64,000 nt of DNA, taken from NCBI GenBank assembly GCA_045660265.1, contig JAZRDM010000005.1:1-64000 (forward strand), in the 5' to 3' direction. The notes under the pieces were generated by a model that did not search any database, was not told the origin of the DNA, and saw only the letters and a program-made list of their open reading frames with translations. Source of the DNA: Scatosoma sp045660265 (lineage in GTDB: Bacteria; Bacillota; Clostridia; Christensenellales; Borkfalkiaceae). Positions 35,470 to 45,122 of the stretch are shown here, one piece after another. The position numbers were made by a program, and so were the translations under genes. Numbering within the stretch: the stretch's first letter is position 1; each line of letters starts with the position of its first letter.

Positions 35470-36330
35470 TTATTTTCCTGCTTTTACCGTATATTCCGTA
35501 ACGCCGACAATCGTTTCCCCGTCAATTTGGCAAGGGGTAGGCTTGTCAAAACGCACGGTAATTTCTTTGCCTGTAATTATTTGTATCATCTTTGTTTTTT
35601 TGACGTGTTCTCCCTTGAAAATAGACGGGAACGCCATTAACGTGCTCAATTTCCCCGAACCGTGCCATACGAATAAGGATACCGTGCCATCTTCGTTATT
35701 ACGGATTTGGTCGGGCGCGGCAATCATACCGCCGCCGTAGCATCTGCCGTGCATCGTCGCTGCAATCCATACCTTTTTAAATACGTATTCTTGTCCATCA
35801 ACGGTGATTACCGCGTTTCTGGGTTTGAAATGGAACAACAGACCTTTGATGGCGATTGCCGCATAGTTGACGGGTTTATCCGATTTTTCGCGTTCCTTAT
35901 CCCCTTCTTCGCAGCAGTAGCCGTCGATACCGTAGCCAACGCCGTTGATAAACAAGCTTTCCTTGCCGTCAATGGTAACGGAAGGTAAATTTTTTAAATA
36001 GCCGTTTAAAAGCACGGGACCTTGCGCTTTATCCTTGTTGATATCCGTCCAAAAATCGTTGCCCGTACCCGTGGGGTAATAATAAACGTCGTTTTTGATT
36101 TGGATATTTTTGGTTGCGTTTGCAAAGAAATTGATTGTGCCGTCGCCGCCGCAAAGAAGTACTTTATCTTCTGGCTGTAACGTTTCAAAAAAGCTTTCGT
36201 AGCCATCCATTTCAATAACGTCTATGTACGTAAACGTTTCTTCTGTCCAAATTTTTTCTACAGCTTTGCTTTCTTGCATGGACGAGCCGTTTCCCGAACG
36301 TGAGTTATACAATACGTAAGTATTTGCCAT
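35470..36330 (-). CDS. Diacylglycerol kinase-like lipid kinase (DAGK_cat/YegS type)
   Basis: A 286-residue enzyme of the DAGK catalytic family. The ATP-binding motif is LCGGDGTINFFAN and the second family motif is PTGTGNDFW, both near the N-terminus; the C-terminal beta-sandwich ends in DGETIVGVTEYTVKAG. Family members phosphorylate diacylglycerol or related lipids and feed them back into phospholipid synthesis at the membrane. The gene has its own promoter 76-104 bases upstream and is followed closely by the pseudouridine synthase. Substrate not determined by sequence. Confidence 0.9.
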   Translation of the reverse strand: MANTYVLYNSRSGNGSSMQESKAVEKIWTEETFTYIDVIEMDGYESFFETLQPEDKVLLCGGDGTINFFANATKNIQIKNDVYYYPTGTGNDFWTDINKDKAQGPVLLNGYLKNLPSVTIDGKESLFINGVGYGIDGYCCEEGDKEREKSDKPVNYAAIAIKGLLFHFKPRNAVITVDGQEYVFKKVWIAATMHGRCYGGGMIAAPDQIRNNEDGTVSLFVWHGSGKLSTLMAFPSIFKGEHVKKTKMIQIITGKEITVRFDKPTPCQIDGETIVGVTEYTVKAGK

Positions 36331-36405
36331 TTTTCCTTTCTCCTTTTGCTTTTGTTTTTTCGTTGTTTTGTTGTTCTTTCTCTTTTCTCTTGTTTCTCTA
36401 TTGGT

Positions 36406-36434
36406 ATTGTACCAAAAAATATTGCTCTTGGCAA
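36406..36434 (-). promoter_or_regulatory. Promoter of the lipid kinase-pseudouridine synthase unit
   Basis: Minus strand: TTGCCA (36429-36434), 17-bp spacer, TACAAT (36406-36411). Confidence 0.65.
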
Positions 36435-36494
36435 GCGAATTTTACAAATTTCGACAATTTTCATACCTTTAAACCAAGCGCCATATTCTCTTTC

Positions 36495-36911
36495 TTATAA
36501 ACTATACCATGCGTATAATGGAATTATACTTAAAAGAATAAACAATATCCCTATCGCAGTAACGGCCTTTCTAAACCGACCGCTTGGCATCAAGCTTTTT
36601 TTGCTTCGGTACTGCGCGTACGTTTCTCCGCTTGCGCGGGAAAACGAAAACAAGGCTTGTTTGACTCGGCTTAGCAAATAACCAATTCCTAAAAAAGCGC
36701 CCTCTTTTGCCATATACAATACACCGCCCCACAATAAACAAAACGCGCCCGTCGCAAATAATGCGTCGTGCAGCGTTTGTAAAAGCTCTTTTGTTGTTTT
36801 GTCCTCTATGCCTTTCAATAGCAAAACAGCGAAAGCACAACTTCCTGCTAAGAAAAAACAGATGAAAAAACACAATAATTTTGTTCTTTTTTGCAATTTC
36901 ATCTCGTACAT
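36495..36911 (-). CDS. Small membrane protein, unrecognised
   Basis: A protein of 138 residues (135 from the second ATG) with three to four hydrophobic segments: LLCFFICFFLAGSCAFAVLLL, ALFATGAFCLLWGGVLYM, and a C-terminal AVTAIGILFILLSIIPLYAW. The basic middle part includes SRASGETYAQYRSKK. The AAGGGGG Shine-Dalgarno is only one base from the ATG at 36911 and ten from the ATG at 36902, so 36902 may be the true start. It follows the HAD gene by 51 bp on the same strand and is probably cotranscribed. I do not recognise the family (DUF3899-like is one possibility). Confidence 0.65.
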   Translation of the reverse strand: MYEMKLQKRTKLLCFFICFFLAGSCAFAVLLLKGIEDKTTKELLQTLHDALFATGAFCLLWGGVLYMAKEGAFLGIGYLLSRVKQALFSFSRASGETYAQYRSKKSLMPSGRFRKAVTAIGILFILLSIIPLYAWYSL

Positions 36912-36962
36912 GCCCCCTTGTCTTACTATTTTTGGTTATTTTTGGGGGAATTATACAAATAA

Positions 36963-37817
36963 TTATTTAGAAGTATTTTTCGATTCGCGTTGGCGTTGTT
37001 GTTTTTGTTTAAGCGATAAGGTATGCGATAATTTCATTTCTTGAATGATACATTTCACTAACGAGTCAAGATCGCTCCCTTCTTGATAATCGGCTGGGCT
37101 GATATAATTAACGCGGTTATCCAGCAACAAAGAGGTTACCTTGTTCTTTTGTCCTTTTGGATATACGGCAATCGATACCCCGCCCTGCTTTTTAATCAAC
37201 GTCATACAAGGGATATCTGTAATCCCGTCCCCAAAATAAATCATATTTTCGTAGGGGATGATGCGATCGCTCATTTTATCATTCACTTTTTTATTATCCG
37301 TTTCGTCGAAAATACCTTTCGAGATACGGAAAACATACTGCGTTTTTTGCGTATAATTGATGGCTATTTTCGGCCAAGCTACTTTTCCTGTTTCATCAAA
37401 ATAATATTGGCAGGCAAAGATTTTTTTAAACTTATCTTTAATAACACTGCCTTCGATAATTTCTTTAATACCGCTGGAAATAACGTAGTGCTCAATTTTT
37501 ACGCCCAACGATTCGCCGTATTGATTGATACGTTCAAACCAATTTAATACGCCTTTATAAAAACGAATATCTTTGCCCGTCGACTGCAAATATTCGTTGG
37601 TAAACGGAACACCTTTCTCTTGGCATTTCAGCATAGAATAATACAAATACCCTAAAATGCCTTCCATATAGTTTTTTCTGCGAAAAACTTCTACTTCGCC
37701 CCAAAATTCTTCTGGAGTCATATCTAAATTAGGAATAAAAGCGTAGTTTTGCATATCTTGATCGCATAACGTTTTATCAAAATCGTACATTAAAGCAATA
37801 ACGGGTTTTTTACGCAT
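36963..37817 (-). CDS. HAD-superfamily phosphatase
   Basis: A 284-residue hydrolase. The nucleophile motif is DFDKTLCDQ near the N-terminus, motif II is in YVISSGIKEII and the metal-binding motif is YFGDGITDIPC. A helical cap of about 100 residues follows motif I. The pattern is that of phosphoserine phosphatase-like HAD enzymes; the actual phosphoester is unknown. The start at 37817 is chosen because GGAGAAATTTT precedes it and a perfect promoter lies between it and the upstream ATG at 37889. Confidence 0.85.
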   Translation of the reverse strand: MRKKPVIALMYDFDKTLCDQDMQNYAFIPNLDMTPEEFWGEVEVFRRKNYMEGILGYLYYSMLKCQEKGVPFTNEYLQSTGKDIRFYKGVLNWFERINQYGESLGVKIEHYVISSGIKEIIEGSVIKDKFKKIFACQYYFDETGKVAWPKIAINYTQKTQYVFRISKGIFDETDNKKVNDKMSDRIIPYENMIYFGDGITDIPCMTLIKKQGGVSIAVYPKGQKNKVTSLLLDNRVNYISPADYQEGSDLDSLVKCIIQEMKLSHTLSLKQKQQRQRESKNTSK

Positions 37818-37848
37818 AAAATTTCTCCATTTTCTTTTTATCAACCGT

Positions 37849-37877
37849 ATTATAACACGTTTTTTATCAAATGTCAA
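37849..37877 (-). promoter_or_regulatory. Sigma-A promoter of the HAD gene
   Basis: Minus strand: TTGACA (37872-37877), 17-bp spacer, TATAAT (37849-37854); both hexamers match consensus exactly. Confidence 0.88.
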
Positions 37878-37951
37878 TATCTCGTCCATAATTATAAAAC
37901 AGTGATTTTATATACAAATCAGCACTTTTTATCCCTAGTTTTTTCAAATCA

Positions 37952-37980
37952 TTGACAACACAAAGAAAAAAAGTTATAAT
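37952..37980 (+). promoter_or_regulatory. Sigma-A promoter of the Cys-rich lipoprotein
   Basis: TTGACA (37952-37957), 17-bp spacer, TATAAT (37975-37980); both hexamers match consensus exactly, so expression should be strong. Confidence 0.85.
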
Positions 37981-38039
37981 ATTGATATACCGCAAATGGT
38001 AACAAGTCTTTTTGCACAAAAGGGGTATAGGAGAAAATT

Positions 38040-38468
38040 ATGAAAAAGCTTATCACTCGGTTTATATTATACAGCGCGGCCTGTTCCGCAGCACTTGCGC
38101 TTACTGCTTGCACCCCCTCACCTTGCGCACACGTTTATGATAATGCTTGCGACGCTATTTGCAATCACTGTGAAGAAGAAAGACTCGTCGACGCACATCA
38201 TTATACCGACGCTGACTGCAACGCGCCTAAAACCTGCTCTGTTTGCGGAGCAACGGACGGCAGTGCCAACGGGCATATCCCTAACACAGACGACAACGAT
38301 TGCACCACACCTATTCAATGCGTAAGTTGCCACGAAATTATCACCCCCGCCATGTCGGAACATATCGACAACGACCACAACTACGTTTGCGATAACGAAG
38401 GTTGTCAAGTTAAAGTAGGCAATGAACCTGACGGAGAAGGCGTGCGTTTACCGATTGATAAATCGTAA
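38040..38468 (+). CDS. Cys-rich mini-lipoprotein with CXXC pairs
   Basis: A 142-residue lipoprotein with lipobox LTAC (C24). The rest carries spaced Cys and His: CAHVYDNACD, CNHC, CNAPKTCSVCG, CTTPIQCVSC, then HIDNDHNYVCDNEGC. This resembles the short Cys/His repeat units (YDNACD...CNVCG) found in many large Clostridial surface proteins, here as a stand-alone protein. The CXXC pairs suggest metal (zinc) binding or a disulfide-stabilised stalk. It has a strong own promoter and a terminator directly after. Function unknown. Confidence 0.78.
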   Translation: MKKLITRFILYSAACSAALALTACTPSPCAHVYDNACDAICNHCEEERLVDAHHYTDADCNAPKTCSVCGATDGSANGHIPNTDDNDCTTPIQCVSCHEIITPAMSEHIDNDHNYVCDNEGCQVKVGNEPDGEGVRLPIDKS

Positions 38469-38489
38469 AAATATACCGTTTGTATATAA

Positions 38490-38524
38490 AAAACCCAAAA
38501 ACGAAACTTTCGTTTTTGGGTTTT
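38490..38524. terminator. Bidirectional terminator between convergent genes
   Basis: A perfect inverted repeat (arms 38490-38506 and 38508-38524, T-rich on both outer sides) stands between the Cys-rich lipoprotein and the last gene of the 22-kb minus-strand operon. Confidence 0.88.
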
Positions 38525-38557
38525 ATTATTTGTGTTATACTCGTTTTACAAACCGCG

Positions 38558-39175
38558 TTATGCTTTTTGTACAACTTCTACCGTTATAATTAAGGTAGCG
38601 GTTTTATCCCCGTATACAGCCTTAATTTGTACCGTCGTGTTTCCGACAGCACCTGCCGTCAACACACCATTTTCCACGCTTGCAATTTGCGCCTTTGCAG
38701 GAACAAACGAAAGCTGTGCGTCGTTACAAACTTCATTTCCCAACTTGACGCCCACCATCAAATCCAACGAATCGCCCGCATACAACACCACTTTGTTTTC
38801 CGCGTAAGGCACGGAAATAGAAAGCATAGGCTGAGCCGTTTTCGGAAGAATTTTTACAAGACACATTGCCGTTGCGCCGTCAAAGTTTGCATAGCACATT
38901 GTTTGGCCTTCAGCAAGCGCTGTAATGACGCCGTCGTCAGAAATGGTTGCTAAGCTTTTATCGGAAATACTCCAAAAGATAAATACGTTGCTTTCAGAGG
39001 TTACAACTTCCGCTTGCACTTGCTCGCCTACTTGTAAAACAATTTCGTTTTTCACAAACTCGATGGAAGTTGCTTGTTGTTGAGACGAACTTTCCGTTCC
39101 GTTATTGTCATCACATGCGGAGAAGCCAAAAATGCACATCAATATTGCAATTAAACAATAGATTATTCTTTTCAT
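38558..39175 (-). CDS. Lipoprotein with Big2-type Ig-like domains
   Basis: A 205-residue lipoprotein with lipobox FSAC (C21). Two Ig-like units follow. The first (about 38-115) has the Big_2 pattern VQAEVVTSESNVFIFWSIS, then ATISDDGVITALAEG and a closing strand. The second (about 118-200) has FVPAKAQIASVENGVLTAGA, then TVQIKAVYGD. Last gene of the glycan-type operon, 11 bp after the DUF4838 gene. Likely a small binding or spacer lipoprotein; no enzyme motif. Confidence 0.82.
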   Translation of the reverse strand: MKRIIYCLIAILMCIFGFSACDDNNGTESSSQQQATSIEFVKNEIVLQVGEQVQAEVVTSESNVFIFWSISDKSLATISDDGVITALAEGQTMCYANFDGATAMCLVKILPKTAQPMLSISVPYAENKVVLYAGDSLDLMVGVKLGNEVCNDAQLSFVPAKAQIASVENGVLTAGAVGNTTVQIKAVYGDKTATLIITVEVVQKA

Positions 39176-39186
39176 TTTCCCCTCCC

Positions 39187-41097
39187 TTAATTAAGCAAGT
39201 TACCGAAGTCTCCGCCTTCTAAAGGTTCTGACAACTTAAACATATTTGCATAATATTTAAAGTCAGCCTTGAATTGCGCCATTTCTTCGTTGGTATAGAA
39301 AGTCGATAACATTGTTATCTTCATATAAATGGGCGATAAGCATTCCTTCATAATACGGTTGTACAATTTCGTGTAAAGTTCAGGATTGCTCGTTTTATAC
39401 TTTTCGATGCTTGCAAATGCTTTGTCGAATTCTTGATCGATTTTTGCCATAACCGGCTGCGTCCACAACTTCGTGCTGTTAATGTCGCCGTAAATACCGC
39501 CCGATTCAGGCGCTACCATATTTTGATAATACGCATATCTATCTCTCATGATTTGATAATAGCTATACATAAAATCTGCCGCATCCTTGAAATATGCCGC
39601 CATAAACTTACGAACTAAATCGTCGTAAGATTGATCTACGTTCCACATCAACGAGGATTCAACGTACGAACGCATTTCTTGGAAACAGATGGTATACGAG
39701 TCTGCGCCTTGCGACGTGATACAGTTTACACCTAAATCGCGACACGTTTCGTACATGCCTTGCACCGTACCGAAATTGTTGAAGTTGATAAGATAGTTAC
39801 GGAAGTTGATGTCATAGAGATACAAAATCAACTGACCGTCCGCAATCGCGCTCCATTCTTTCAAGTTGTTGTACACGTCTATATTCGTCGGGCTGTTGAT
39901 TTGGAATGCAAAGTTTGCGCCGATAGGCGTATAGTAAATATACAAATCGTCTACAGGATCAACCTTATCGCTGTAAGGAACAATTTTACCGTTTTCCGTT
40001 TTAACAGGCGCTTTTTCCGTTGCATAGTAAGCATAAATAATGTATTTTACACTTCTATTCGGTTCTTTTGCCTTGATGCGCGCGATAACGTTGTTCATAA
40101 ACGCAATTTGTAAACCTGCAGAGTTTCCAGCGTAATTTTTTATCGCTTCTAAACATCTATCGCATTGACATTTATTTAAGTTATCTTCCAAACCGAACAT
40201 AAAGTATTCGGCGTCGGGGTATTGATTAAAGAATTCGATAAAACGGTTTGCCGTTGCTTCTTCTAACAATTCGCCGCCCGTCCAGCAAAGCTGCCAGTTA
40301 TGTCTATCTCCTGGATTGATGAACCAGTCTGGATGATGTTCTGCGTAAGTACCTTCGCAGTCTTCAGTGCCGCAGGTACACTTTGCGTTCGGCAAAATAT
40401 ATTGCGAAACTTGACCGTGGCCCCAAGCAACCAAACCAAACGAGTTGCTGGGCGACATCATTCGATACCGCATAACCGTCGTGCTTTCGTCGCGAAGCTC
40501 GGCTTTGGGAATCATACGCATTTCAAACGTAGGATTTACTGCCTTACCCTTATAATTATACAAGGGAATTTCTTGCGTCTTTTCTACGTAAATTTCGTCT
40601 GCCGTATAGAATTCGTAATCGATTGCGTCTTTTAAGAAGTCGTATGCGCCATAAAGGATACCACTGCTGCTGTTTTCGTCAGGGCAAGAAATATAAACGT
40701 TGTTTTCCACCGTCTTGATATAGTATCCCGAATCGATAATATCCTTTTCAGAAAGCGTTATCCCGACCTTTTCATCCCATAAGGACGTGTGTCCTAACGA
40801 GATGATACGGTCTTTGCTTGTCAATTGACTTTCTGTAATAACGGGAATGCTATTTCCCGTTGCTTCTTGTAAATTCATTACCAGCTCGCTTGCGGCAAAG
40901 CTTTCGTAATAGCTTGCGTCATCACGGATTAAAATGCTGTATTCGCTAATACCGTTTTGATACAAATATTCGCCTTCTACCGCAGTAAGCGTTTCTTGTA
41001 CGGTGTCTTCAATTTGTTCGTCTTCGCAAGCCGTACCTGCTAATAAAAAGGTAAGACTCAACGCCGAAGCAATAATTTGAAATATTCTTTTCTTCAT
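39187..41097 (-). CDS. DUF4838 lipoprotein, possible carbohydrate-active enzyme
   Basis: A 636-residue lipoprotein with lipobox GTAC (C24). An N-terminal domain (about 40-165) resembles the alpha-glucuronidase-type N-domain that precedes many such enzymes: YAASELVMNLQEATG-like sequence, and ISLGHT. The central part (about 190-480) is DUF4838-like, with HHPDWFINPGD, a CQCDRC pair and YIIYAYY. DUF4838 proteins occur in glycan-use loci and are thought to be TIM-barrel glycosidase relatives; activity is not proven. RBS GGGAGGA. Its neighbours (sugar ABC importer and alpha-mannosidase) support a role in surface glycan handling. Confidence 0.83.
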   Translation of the reverse strand: MKKRIFQIIASALSLTFLLAGTACEDEQIEDTVQETLTAVEGEYLYQNGISEYSILIRDDASYYESFAASELVMNLQEATGNSIPVITESQLTSKDRIISLGHTSLWDEKVGITLSEKDIIDSGYYIKTVENNVYISCPDENSSSGILYGAYDFLKDAIDYEFYTADEIYVEKTQEIPLYNYKGKAVNPTFEMRMIPKAELRDESTTVMRYRMMSPSNSFGLVAWGHGQVSQYILPNAKCTCGTEDCEGTYAEHHPDWFINPGDRHNWQLCWTGGELLEEATANRFIEFFNQYPDAEYFMFGLEDNLNKCQCDRCLEAIKNYAGNSAGLQIAFMNNVIARIKAKEPNRSVKYIIYAYYATEKAPVKTENGKIVPYSDKVDPVDDLYIYYTPIGANFAFQINSPTNIDVYNNLKEWSAIADGQLILYLYDINFRNYLINFNNFGTVQGMYETCRDLGVNCITSQGADSYTICFQEMRSYVESSLMWNVDQSYDDLVRKFMAAYFKDAADFMYSYYQIMRDRYAYYQNMVAPESGGIYGDINSTKLWTQPVMAKIDQEFDKAFASIEKYKTSNPELYTKLYNRIMKECLSPIYMKITMLSTFYTNEEMAQFKADFKYYANMFKLSEPLEGGDFGNLLN

Positions 41098-41109
41098 GTC
41101 TGTCCTCCC

Positions 41110-44100
41110 TTATTTTACCATAAACTCAATTTCTACAACGGTATAATTATAATACTCGTCGTGTGCTACAACTCTTAATACGTACTTGCCTTTCGCTTGA
41201 GCTACGAAGGTATCCGCGCTTGCTTTAAAGCTCGATTCATACAAATCGTTTTCTTTATCCAACAAGGACGTAATTTCTCCGTTTTCGTTGTACTGCAACA
41301 AACGCATTTCATTATTTGGAAGAATCAACGTTACTTGTACATTGCAATTTCCGTTGTTATCCGACGCCGAATAGGTAGGAATGGTGATCTTGTCGCCAAC
41401 CTTATATTCACTCTTCAAGTTGTTATCCACCGTCAAAGTAGGCGCGGTTTCGTCTTTTACATAAATAGCGAACGTCTTTTTTTCAAAGTTTCCGTTGCTG
41501 TCCTTTGCGTAATAGAAACCATTGTAATAGCCTGCTTTATCTAACACAAAGTCTAACGGCTTCGTCGCGTCGCCACTTGCAATCGTTTTGCCTTCAAATT
41601 CGACTGTTACGGTAAATTGCGTGATTTGCCCAAGCACGTCAAACGCTTTTGCTAAGGGCACTTTCGCCTTATCGCCTAATTTTTGGCAAAGCTGAACGTC
41701 TTCATGGAGGATAATCGGTTTAACTGCGTCCTCCCCTTTCTCTGCCGAACTCTTTACGTAACCCATCGTTTGATTGCCAATTTTGTTTATTCGTATCATA
41801 GAATCGCTTTCTACGCCGGCAAATTCAATGTTAAGATACAACGTATCGGAGAAGCCTTCAAACGCCTCGCCGTTGTCATAGTAAGCAATCGTTGCCATAC
41901 CGACACCGCTTGCGTCGATAATCTTATCGCCGCTTTCCGTAAGCGAACATACCCAAAGGTTTCCGCTGACTGCGAAAGCAATTCGGTTATCGTTGCCTTT
42001 TAATTGTACAAACCACTTATTTGTTGCCGCTTCATACGAGAAATGAAGAGTTACTTGTTTATCACGGTTTTCTGCGTCCGTAAGCTTTACAAGAATGGTC
42101 GTGAAGCCCATCTTTTCTTCTTCATAAGACATCGAAAGCGAGAAGCCGTTTGAATACAAGGGATTGATAAAGCCAGCCGAGCTGTTTTGAGCAAAACCGA
42201 GCTCTAAATAGTTTTGGCAAGGCGTAATCGTGTCAATATTATCAAAGTAGAAATAGTTTTCCTTGATTTTCCCTTTTTCAGGGTTAGAAACGGTAACGGG
42301 AACTTCATAAACCGCAGGCGCGCCAACCGAGCCTTGCGCTTCGTAACGAATGGTCATCTCCGTACCCTCTGCCTTAAACGAACCGTTTATTTCCTTGCCG
42401 TTTACCAACGTTTTATACTTTAACGGTACTACCTTTCCGTCTACCGTTTCAACCACAAGCGCGTCAGGAAAATCGTAAGTAAAACCAGAAATTAAATACT
42501 TGTCGATAACAGGTTGTTGAACAAACGTAGGTCCGTCTAATTCTAACGACTTAACCGTAATAATTTTGTGCGCTACGTTACCTAAATAGTCGGTTACCGT
42601 ATAAACGATTTTATAATCGCCAAGCAACGTAAATTGTAATTTATCCTTTACGTTTAATAATTGATTATCCGGCGAGTATACCGCGCGTTCTACCGACAAA
42701 TAGCCACTGCCACCAAAGACTTTCGCTTGCTCTGCCGTTGGAATGGTAATCGTTTGATATACTTGTTTATCTTCTATTTCGTCAATGGAAATAAAGATGG
42801 TAGGATCTTTTTCCACAGCGGAAATTGTTACCAGCTCTTCCGCATAATTCCCCGTAGCGTCTTGCGCGTAGTAAATAATTTCGTACTCGCCCGCATATTT
42901 AGGGGTAAAGGCTTTGCCGTCGTTTGCTACGGTGATTTTATTACCTTGCGCGTCCTTATAGTACACCCAAATACCGTTAACTACGTCTTTATCCAACGCA
43001 TCTCTTACGATATAAGGGAACATGGGAAATTCTTCGCCGACAATTGCCACGGGCATTTTTTGCGTGTTATCGCATTCTACTAAAATTTCCGGAGCAACGG
43101 TATCTTCAATCCCTGCGGACAAATCGAAATCGCCAAACGTCTTTAACAATACGTCGCCTTGCATCTTCACGAAAGAGCCTGCAGTAATCGTAACGGTGAT
43201 TTCATCAGACGTAAACCCGCCCCAAGGATTGCCTTTATAATGCGTTGGATCGTCTAAATCGTTTACGAAAATTTTATCGGTAGAGCCCGTTGCAGGACCG
43301 CAATAAACCTTTTTGCTTTCATGGTCGATTGCTACCGTAAGCGAATTTTCGGAAATCGTATGATTTTCCGGTAAAAGACGGGGATCTTCCCCTTCAATAT
43401 ACACTTTGTCTTGATAACCAAACGCACGGAAACTATGTTCTACTTGCGCGCCGTAAATGTCGTCTGCATGGAATGTTGAACCTTCGTAACCGCCCAACTT
43501 TTGACCGTTTGCACCCGCTTTAACGTAGGATACCTGACCTGCACCGTCCGTCATGTTGGACGAAAGAACAACAACTTCTACGTAGTTAGTTGTGTCTTTT
43601 GCGTCCGTAATGCGAATGGTTAAACGTTCAAAATCCGTTTCCTTAAATACGCTGGGCATAACGATTAAGTCGACAATGTTATAATCTTCCGTAAGTTTTG
43701 CCGTTTTGATATTCGTGCTGAAAGCGATCGACTGACCAGATTTAAAGGTAACAAGCGTACCGCGCGTATCTTTTTTCATTTTATACGGGCTTTCCACTTT
43801 ATACGAACCTAAACGAATATCCATACCTGCTTCCGCAACAATAATATCTTTCGATTGACGGATTGCAACTATTTCTTGCGTTTCTTCTATACGCGAGCCG
43901 TTAAAATCAGCATAATAGGTAATTTGATACTTACCCGCTTGTTCTATCGTAAAATCTTCGCCGCCGTATACGCTGCCGTCAGGATATACTGCTACCAACT
44001 CTTGTGCTTTTACTCCGCTTTGCGAAGAGAATTCATATTCCGACGCTTCTATCACGTCGCCAATATAAATATTGTTGTCAACAACTGCTTCTTTTGCGTA

Positions 44101-44208
44101 TACAGCGTTGCTCGTTAAAGAAAATAATGCCGAGAACACGCAAAGGAAACACGTCGCTAACGCCATGAGAGCGTAACGAAGATATTTTGTTTTCCATTTC
44201 GTCTTCAT
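41110..44208 (-). CDS. Large secreted protein with Ig-like (DUF5011/HYR-type) repeats
   Basis: A 1032-residue exported protein; N-terminal signal LMALATCFLCVFSALFSLTSNAVYA. Several Ig-like repeats carry the DTVAPEI-, GEYEIIYYAQDATGNYAE- and KYVLRVVAHDEYYNYT-type signatures of DUF5011/HYR domains. A middle part (about 640-830) looks like a beta-sandwich, with a similar one at about 150-340. I see no LPXTG motif, C-terminal span or lipobox, so attachment is unclear. Its ATG overlaps the permease stop by one base (TAATG). Probably a glycan-binding or scaffold protein serving the adjacent sugar importer; ligand unknown. Confidence 0.8.
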   Translation of the reverse strand: MKTKWKTKYLRYALMALATCFLCVFSALFSLTSNAVYAKEAVVDNNIYIGDVIEASEYEFSSQSGVKAQELVAVYPDGSVYGGEDFTIEQAGKYQITYYADFNGSRIEETQEIVAIRQSKDIIVAEAGMDIRLGSYKVESPYKMKKDTRGTLVTFKSGQSIAFSTNIKTAKLTEDYNIVDLIVMPSVFKETDFERLTIRITDAKDTTNYVEVVVLSSNMTDGAGQVSYVKAGANGQKLGGYEGSTFHADDIYGAQVEHSFRAFGYQDKVYIEGEDPRLLPENHTISENSLTVAIDHESKKVYCGPATGSTDKIFVNDLDDPTHYKGNPWGGFTSDEITVTITAGSFVKMQGDVLLKTFGDFDLSAGIEDTVAPEILVECDNTQKMPVAIVGEEFPMFPYIVRDALDKDVVNGIWVYYKDAQGNKITVANDGKAFTPKYAGEYEIIYYAQDATGNYAEELVTISAVEKDPTIFISIDEIEDKQVYQTITIPTAEQAKVFGGSGYLSVERAVYSPDNQLLNVKDKLQFTLLGDYKIVYTVTDYLGNVAHKIITVKSLELDGPTFVQQPVIDKYLISGFTYDFPDALVVETVDGKVVPLKYKTLVNGKEINGSFKAEGTEMTIRYEAQGSVGAPAVYEVPVTVSNPEKGKIKENYFYFDNIDTITPCQNYLELGFAQNSSAGFINPLYSNGFSLSMSYEEEKMGFTTILVKLTDAENRDKQVTLHFSYEAATNKWFVQLKGNDNRIAFAVSGNLWVCSLTESGDKIIDASGVGMATIAYYDNGEAFEGFSDTLYLNIEFAGVESDSMIRINKIGNQTMGYVKSSAEKGEDAVKPIILHEDVQLCQKLGDKAKVPLAKAFDVLGQITQFTVTVEFEGKTIASGDATKPLDFVLDKAGYYNGFYYAKDSNGNFEKKTFAIYVKDETAPTLTVDNNLKSEYKVGDKITIPTYSASDNNGNCNVQVTLILPNNEMRLLQYNENGEITSLLDKENDLYESSFKASADTFVAQAKGKYVLRVVAHDEYYNYTVVEIEFMVK

Positions 44209-45122
44209 TATCCTTTTATACCTCCCACAGATAAATTAACGTTGAGTTTTTTATTAAATACTGCATAGAAAATTATAATAGGCAATGCCATCATTAAGAT
44301 ACCAGCCAAACGAGCAGGCGTATACGAAATATCTTTAATCTTTGCGTTTTGGAATTCGTACATACCGTACGCTGCTACGGGATGGGTAGGCAAGTAAACC
44401 ATAGGGATTTGGAAATCGTTCCAATAACCGATAAACGCCAACACAAATACCGTAGAGATCGTACCCGTTGCTAAAGGCACAATGATTTGCGTCATAATCG
44501 TAAACGGATTTGCGCCGTGAATTTTTGCCGCTTCGGTATAATCCTTCGGAATCATCTTAAATTGCGCGTAGAAAATTAAGAAATAAGTATTTAAGAAGCT
44601 TGCGCGCAAAATCCAGATACCGTGGAAGGTATCAAATATATCTAAACTTTGCGAAACGGCAATTTCACTGGGCAAAGAGCCGACGATAGGTAACGCCATC
44701 GTAATCAATACGAATGCGTAAATAATTTCCGAGAATTTATATTTGAAACGCGCCGTTGCATACCCCATAATAAGCGAAGACAGAGTAACCGTCGTCGCGC
44801 AACCTAAGGAGTATAATAACGAGTTACCAAACTGCTCGAGAATTTTAACCTTATCGTATCCGCCGGAAGCCGTTTCTACTTCTACATAGAAGTATTTATA
44901 TGCATTCGAGAAGTTGTCAAACGCCAATCCCATTTTGGGAAGCCAAAGCATATTCCCCAAACGGTCGCCCATAGGATACATTTCGTATTCTATACGCGAT
45001 TTAACCGTGGTGATCAACGTCCAGCCAAGCAACGATACCATCGTCAGCGTGTAAAGGATTAAAAGGACAACAATAATAATTGCAAGCGGGTTTACCGCTA
45101 TTTTTTTAGCTTTCGTTTGCAT
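44208..45122 (-). CDS. Sugar ABC transporter permease, MalG type
   Basis: A 304-residue inner permease of the carbohydrate-uptake-1 (CUT1) family with about six spans. The coupling loop DYTEAAKIHGANPFTIMTQIIVPL is the EAA motif for contact with an ATPase. It pairs with the upstream MalF-type permease, with which it overlaps by one base (TAATG). No ATPase gene lies in the operon; in Bacillota a shared MsmK-type ATPase encoded elsewhere commonly fills this role. Confidence 0.93.
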   Translation of the reverse strand: MQTKAKKIAVNPLAIIIVVLLILYTLTMVSLLGWTLITTVKSRIEYEMYPMGDRLGNMLWLPKMGLAFDNFSNAYKYFYVEVETASGGYDKVKILEQFGNSLLYSLGCATTVTLSSLIMGYATARFKYKFSEIIYAFVLITMALPIVGSLPSEIAVSQSLDIFDTFHGIWILRASFLNTYFLIFYAQFKMIPKDYTEAAKIHGANPFTIMTQIIVPLATGTISTVFVLAFIGYWNDFQIPMVYLPTHPVAAYGMYEFQNAKIKDISYTPARLAGILMMALPIIIFYAVFNKKLNVNLSVGGIKG

